From Lichenostomus cassidix (taxonomy: Eukaryota; Chordata; Aves; Passeriformes; Meliphagidae), in assembly GCA_008360975.2 (NCBI GenBank), contig CM039211.1:73265663-73329662 (forward strand): a stretch of DNA of 64,000 nt, given 5' to 3'. The translations under genes and the position numbers were made by a program. Shown here in pieces: positions 57,913 to 64,000 of this stretch. The notes under the pieces were generated by a model. The model was not told the origin of the DNA. It did not search any database and saw only the letters and a list, made by a program, of their open reading frames with translations. The first letter of the stretch is position 1; each line of letters starts with the position of its first letter.

Positions 57913-59401
57913 TTTTTTAATTTAATTTTTTTTCATTTTCCTTGTGTGCTTTCTCCCAGTCCTCTCAGCGGGACAATGCCTCACAGGGTGGTCAAAGCCC
58001 TGCCACAGCCTGGGGTGGCACGAGGTTTGGTTTTTCCCTTTGCATCCGAGCACACACTAATAATTTATCCTGGATCTCCAGGGCCATGATTGCAGGTGGA
58101 TCTTTCCCAAGGTGAGCAGGAACAGACTTGCTGAGCCAAGGCCAGGAGGGACGGTGTCCTCTGATGTCTCTCTCACAGCCCACAGAGCCCCACCCTGTAA
58201 TCCCCATACAATGCCCACCGATTTGCTAAAGCCCCAGCACACTGTTCTAGAAGCCTCTATTAAATCCACCAAAAAAAAGACAGAAACAACTTAATTAAAG
58301 ACTCCAGATGATGAGGAATCCACCGCAGCCCCAAGTCCCACACCCTTAATTTCCTTTGCTTTTAAATGCTTACAACTAAATTTGTCCATCTTTCATGTCC
58401 TGCCATGCATACCTGTATTTCTTGATAATTTCTTATTCAAATAAAATTGCTGTGTCCTGGAGAGAACAAACAGAAGAAGATTTATTCAGGGCTGGTTTTG
58501 TAACAAAGTTCATTCCTTTCTGAAGTTAAATCCCTCTTAGGAGAGCACACCATACTTGGGAGAGGAGACCAGGCTTTTTTTTTTAAACTGTGGATAATAA
58601 TTTTCCATCACCATGCCTTGCAAATAGCATGGATTTTCTCAGTTCCAGACCAGGATGGATGATGGAAAAAAGATTTGAGTCTACTATTGCTCTAACTGTC
58701 TGCAATGACTGTCTGCACTTCAGCCCCTGTGAAAGAAGCCCATCTGGGGAATATGGGATTATTACACAGAAATTAAACATTATCTGCTGGAAACTATATT
58801 ATCCGGAATCCAAAAGCAGGCCTTTCATGAAAAGCAGTTTCTCTCTGCGGAGTGCACTTAATTGTGCTGCTAGTACTTTTTAATTAGTATAATTTAGAAA
58901 TGGAGTTAAATTAGACATTTTATTTCAGTAGTAGAAGAAGGGACACTGGAATATCTGCTGACTGAAGGGCTGTGCCTGTTTACTCTTGGTCTTGCTCCAA
59001 AGACCTGCTAATAATTATTCATAGGAGCAAAGCTAAGCAGAGATGAACTCAGCATCTTCCCAGGTTTTACTGTCACTTCTGAAACAAGGAAAATTTTCTC
59101 ACTCAATGCAGGGAGGAAACCATCTCCCTGTGTTCTATCCCTGGGGAAAAACAGTTGAGTCCTGCTACACAGGACAGCCAGGGTGGTGTGGAATCACCCC
59201 TGCCTGGGGGTCCCTAGCTGTGGTAGAACACAGTCGTGCTGTAGTGACATATTAGAAAAGCAAGTTTATTCTACAGAGAAAGCTCTGGGAAAAAAAGCCT
59301 GCCTCTTTTTTTTTTATAGCATTTGAAGGATTCTTTAGGAAAAAATCATGGAAAATCTGAGAGCCATTGGCAAACCTGTGTGCTGGGAACAAACCTTTTC
59401 A
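57913..59401. other. Non-coding stretch
   Basis: AT-rich, with T-runs near 57911 and 58577. 58740-58890 has a few CpGs in AT-rich DNA but no other sign of function. Confidence 0.35.
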
Positions 59402-59560
59402 CAGGGCCTGTTGCAACAGGATGAGGGGTAAAGGTTTTAAATGAAAGGAGGATGGATTTAGATAGATATAAAGATGTTTTCTGCAGTGAGGGTGGTGAGG
59501 CCCAGAGAGGGGGCAGATGCCCCATCTCTGGAAACCTTCAACGCCAGGCTCCCTCAGCTC
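59402..59560 (+). mobile_element. CR1 fragment, old
   Basis: 'gggtaaaggttttaaatga', 'ggatttagatagatataa', 'cagtgagggtggtgaggccc' and 'ccatctctggaaaccttcaa'. The 3' tail is not recognisable. Confidence 0.8.
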
Positions 59561-61462
59561 CTCTGGTTCTTCAGTGCCCTGAGCTCCACACTCCAGCTCA
59601 GGGTGGTGAAAAGTGTCAGAGCAAGGTGAAAAGGTTCTTTCATTATTTCTGTCATTTCTGGCATCATGCACTGAAGTATTTTGGGGCAAACTAATTGAAG
59701 TTTTGCTTTCAAGCAGCCAAATCTTTAAGCAATGCCTGTGCTAGAGGGGATAACTCATGTTGTAACTCTACCTTCACATTTTTGTTTATTTGGGCAGCTG
59801 CAAATTTCCATCTGATGTGTGTCTGCTACCCTCTGTACAGATATGAGGGTATCAGCATGTCTCTATTTTGTCCCAGCATGGTTAATATAAACCTGCCCTG
59901 CTCTGATTCCCAGAGGCCAGAGCATGATAAAATACCTGCCATGCGTCCGACCTGCCTGTGGTTTGATATTGTTATCTCTTTTTTTCTCCTATCAAAAGCG
60001 AAAGCATGTCAAACCCTTTTTTTTCTAACAGCTTTCGCAGCAAGAAGGGAATGAAAATATTTCCCTTTTCTCCCCAGTCACCTTACTGGGAAGGCAATTG
60101 GGTTGAAACTGGGGTGCCAGCCCTCAGCAGCTGCTGAGGAAGGGAGGGCAAGACTCCAGCAAGGTGTATTTTTACCAAAGCAATGTGATAAGAGGCAAAG
60201 CCCGTGTGAAGATAAGCTCACTTATTTTATTAGCAGACAAAAAATAAATCCTGGGCTCTTGTCATTGCTCAGCCTGAGCTGCTGGCATGTGGAAACCACA
60301 AGTTTATGTGGTTAAGGACTGTAATTTCACAGTGTGGAAATGCCCAGTGGGAAAAAGAGGATGAGTGACTTGGGTTCTCTGAGGCATTACACCTTGCTGG
60401 TGGAAGGAGGAGTGTAAGTCCTCCTATTTGGAGAAGCAGAGCCTGAGCAACCCTGATGATTTCTCCACTGCACATAATATAGACACTGTGGTTAGCTGAT
60501 AAAAATACACTTTTTCCAAGCTCCCCATGGCTGATGGGTGCTGGAGTGCTGTTTGCTGCCAATCCTCCTTCCTTTTTGGGGTGGCTCTGCTGGCAGGGGG
60601 GAGAGGATTTGGCCGGAAAGGGAGGATCTCCATATCAGCAGGTGAGTCAGGGCCAGAGAAGGCATCATTAGAAGATGCATGAGAGATAACAGTGGGTGCA
60701 GGCAGGTGACTGCAGAGGATGTGGGCTCCCAGGAGCAGGAGAAGCTAGAACCTGGGCTGCTGCCATCAGCAGGTGTGTGGTGAAGGCCTCCTTGATGAAC
60801 TCTTCCCCACCAGATTCTGGATTAACCCAAGACCAGGCAAGGGAGTTGCCACAGCCCTAAGGAGATGAGGCACAAGGCTGCAGTGTTACAGTCTGAGACT
60901 CTTCTTGTTTTCCCAAAGTTTTTCTCCTAGGACATGTCCTAAAGACCAGAAGGTGTTCAAACAGTCCTTGCTGACCAAGGGCTGCTGTTATCCTTAAAAA
61001 CCCAGTGTTGATTCACACCTGGTGAAAGCTGACTCACAAGGTGCTTTACCAGCAGGGTAAGCAGACCTGTACCCATTTCAGAGCAGGAAAGCTGAAGAGG
61101 AGAACTGAAGGCTTTCATCTCTCATCACCAGTAGCCCAAGTCATCCAAACACAACCTCACTGAGTCATGCTGCCTTCTGCTCCTCTCCAGCCAAGGGTTG
61201 GGCTACCAGCCCCATGGTAGTACCAACCCAGCTCAGATGGTGCAGCCATCCCAGCCCACTGTGGTGCTCAGCCTGCTCTCCTCAGCCTTGTCCATGATTA
61301 AAAGTATACCCAGGACCAGAGTGCTTGCCCAAAGCTTAGCTTTCTTGCTACTGCATCGTTCCAGGCAGACTTCTGAGGCTGCAGTTTGCTTAAAAGTCAA
61401 CAGTGTTAATAAAGCTGCCTGTCCACAGTATGATACTGAGCAATGAAAAGGCAGAGACAGAG
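59561..61462. other. Non-coding stretch
   Basis: A 119-codon plus frame (59695-60054) has Cys/Phe-rich content and no domain. Nothing else is supported. Confidence 0.35.
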
Positions 61463-61775
61463 ACTCACAGAATCATGGAGTGGTTTGCACTGGGAGAGAC
61501 CTTAAAGCTCATCTCATTCCATCCCCTGCCATGGGGACACCTTCCACTATCCCAGGCTGCTCCAAGCCCTGTCCAACCTGGCCTGAGATCCAGGGACAGC
61601 CACAGCTGCTCTGTGCCAGCGCCTCACTACCCTCATTGTAAAAAACTTCTTCTTTATATATAACCTAAATCCACACACTTTCAGTTTAAGACATTCACTC
61701 CTTGTCCTGTCATTACAGATCTTACTAAAAAGTCTGCCCTCATCTTTCTTGTAACCACCTTTTACTGAAATATTG
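61463..61775 (-). mobile_element. CR1 3' end
   Basis: 'tcacagaatcatggagtggt', 'ccatggggacaccttcc' (missing 'gcaggg'), 'gcctcactaccctcattgt', then 'ccttgtcctgtcattacag'. About 310 bp, moderately diverged. Confidence 0.93.
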
Positions 61776-64000
61776 CAAGAATTTCTCCCTGAAAAATCAA
61801 ATTAGAAAAATATTTTGCTGTCATGCTCCATCCAGTGTTCTGGATTTTCCACATCCCTCACCCAATGAAATTCCTCTGCCTGTTCTCCCACCCCGACTGT
61901 TAACAATTCCTTCCCACTTCACCCCTCTAAGCAGCATCACAATCCTTTGATGCAATTAATATCCACAGTAAGGGATTAGGAAAAAAAAATCCCATTTGCA
62001 GCCAGAGGAAGAGAGAGATTTCTGGGTTTTCTGTAATATTTCCTGGCCAGCCATGCCTCTGCAAAACACGCTTGTCAATGTTTTATCTGAACTCGGGCAA
62101 AACTGGAGTTATTGATGTCCCTGTCAGAGATGTTTTCTGTCACCCTGCAGAGGCATCTGACAGGATCCATCTTGCCTGGTGTGGAAGGACATCCTTTATC
62201 ACCATCCCAAGTCCCTGCACTGCCTCTGCCAGCTCCCGGCTCAGCCTCCTCAGCAGTTTGACCTTTGCAAATCCTCGGGGCTAGAATCGTGGTGATCCTT
62301 TAAATTGGTAATTTGTTCTTACCTGGATAATCATACTTTGTATTTCTAAGGCCTTTTAATCCAAAGATGTAGCTGTGAATTAAATTGGTGGAGGAAAGTA
62401 ATTAATTATGTCCAGGTAGTCTCATTATTCAACAGAATTATGTGAAATGTGGGAAATTAAGGCTATTATTTTAAGCTACATGGGAGGTCAAGGAGAAAAT
62501 CCAGCTGTTCAGAGTCGCATCTTCTCACCTGTAGTGTGGAAAGAAGCATCAGAGCAGGATTTCAACCCTTCTGGAGTATATCAGTGCTCACAAACCCAGC
62601 TCTCCAGGAGCCCAGGCCGTTCCCATTTCAGAGCTCCTCCAAATACCAGAGAATTTACCCTTGACTTGCAAACAGCCTTGGCACCCATGTGCTGAATACA
62701 AAATGCCCTTCTAAAAATAACTGAGAAGTGGGGGAAGGAGCCTGTCCCCACACTCAGCATTTCAACACCAGTTTCCCCTCCTACCACAGCCAAGCATTGC
62801 TTCACCCATGGGTACCCTGCTCTGAAATCTGATTTTTATGTACACATACAGGAGACAGTATTGACATCTTAGTGCTACCTCTTTTGCCATGAACACCCTG
62901 GGCACATTCACACCCCATCACCTCTGTTTCTCTCTAGGTTTTCAGCCAGGCTGTCTCTCACCATAAGTTTTGATTGAACCTCACATCTGACACCCCCAGG
63001 CACAGACAGACATCTCCCTTGGGAAGGGGGACAGATGCTTGGGAAGGAGGGCAGAGCCACTCACTCCAGCTCTATCAGGATGGGAATAAAGACCTTGTCT
63101 GTCTCCAGTCCCGTGCTCCTACAGTGGGTCTATTATTTTGCTTTTAAAGGAGGTCTATTTGCTTTCAATTGCAGCCCGACCATCATAATGATCAGTCTGA
63201 TTCTGGCAGGAAGATTGTTGACCGACTATTTTAAGTGTTTGTTTTCCTGAAGAAGTCTCTGAGGGAGCATCTGAGCACTTCATGGCCACAGCCACTTCTT
63301 AGAAAAGTCATCACTGTGCCTCCATTCTGGCAGACACTTCCATGATCCCACCTGTGCTAGAAGGACTTGGGGAGGAAGAAAGGAATTCTCACCTTTAGTT
63401 TAACTTTTCAATACCTGTCTGTATGTATAACTGAGAATACCATGGAGGGGATGTATGATTTGAGCAGAACACAGTACATTGGATTTTGCCTTCAGCTACT
63501 CTCTCTCAGGCCAAGATTTGCTCCAAGCTAGAGAGGGAGCACCAAGCCACCAGCACACTGCAGCTACAAGCAAGGTACTTTTAAAATATTCTGTATTTCC
63601 CCTTTGAATCAGCAGATTTCCACTACTGCTAAGGCATTTTAACAGCTATTGCCAGGACAAGACAAGAGTTTGGCACAGCATTTTTTGAGTTGCAGCTTGT
63701 GCTCTCAAATATCTTCGTGTCCCCGGCTGCTCTTTCCGCCTCTTGCTATTTTCCTGGGACAAAAGTCTTGAGGCTGGAGAGCTTCCCACTGGCAGAGACC
63801 CAACAGTTTCCACTGAATTAGGTAGGAGAGAGCTTAGGAAGAGCTCCTAAGATCTTCCCAGAGATGCTCAGTGCTTCCCCAGGAGCAGGAGCAGCCCTGG
63901 GAGGATGCTGAGGCCGGATATGTGTCTCAGCACCTTGTGAACTCCATGCTTGGCAGCATAAGGAGCCAGACAGCCTGCCTGAATTCCCTCTGCTAAGGCA
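61776..64000. other. Non-coding stretch to window end
   Basis: No supported gene, RNA gene or repeat. Frames are below 85 codons. Confidence 0.4.

Noticed and set aside
1..64000. tRNA, rRNA or endogenous retrovirus copies
   Set aside because: No tRNA B-box with cloverleaf context, no rRNA text, and no paired LTRs, primer-binding site or gag/pol motifs were seen by eye.

Overview
This is nuclear DNA from a bird, probably a songbird (Passeriformes). The main evidence is about 30 fragments of the avian CR1 non-LTR retrotransposon, in both orientations. All keep 3' sequence, are heavily 5'-truncated, and several end in the diagnostic ATTCTGTG-type octamer. I saw no L1, Alu-like SINE, recognisable LTR retrovirus, tRNA or rRNA. 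The bird call is firm. The passerine call is an inference from the CR1 subfamily text (copies reading ctatcccaggttgctcc).

No complete protein-coding gene can be supported. Most of the window reads as intergenic or intronic DNA. The one clear genic landmark is a CpG island at about 24.84-26.50 kb. It carries two copies of a 17-bp CCAAT module 30 bp apart, a GC box and an E-box. Inside it, on the minus strand, are a candidate first exon with a GTAAGT donor and a 72-bp candidate second exon. A short minus-strand candidate terminal exon with a strong acceptor lies at 22.5 kb. These three pieces could belong to one minus-strand gene, but the link is unproven and I do not recognise the protein. A plus-strand transcript from the same promoter is equally possible.

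Layout: 0-24 kb is AT-richer non-coding DNA with CR1 copies, a 4 x 21-bp A-rich repeat at 5.57 kb and one candidate conserved element near 6 kb. At 24.26-24.82 kb a 31/46-bp minisatellite abuts the CpG island. From 26.5 to 52 kb the DNA is gene-free, with CR1 copies, an (ATTCTGTG)8 tail and a (GGAT)11 tract. At 52.19-53.6 kb lies a G-rich composite of three adjoining tandem-repeat families, including (GGGAT)24. From 53.6 to 64 kb there are more CR1 copies and no recognised gene.

The most informative unusual signal is within the CR1 set. Several copies share a nearly invariant 71-213-bp block while their 3' parts differ strongly, and two change subfamily abruptly. This suggests gene conversion or template switching between CR1 copies. 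No new functional system is evident.
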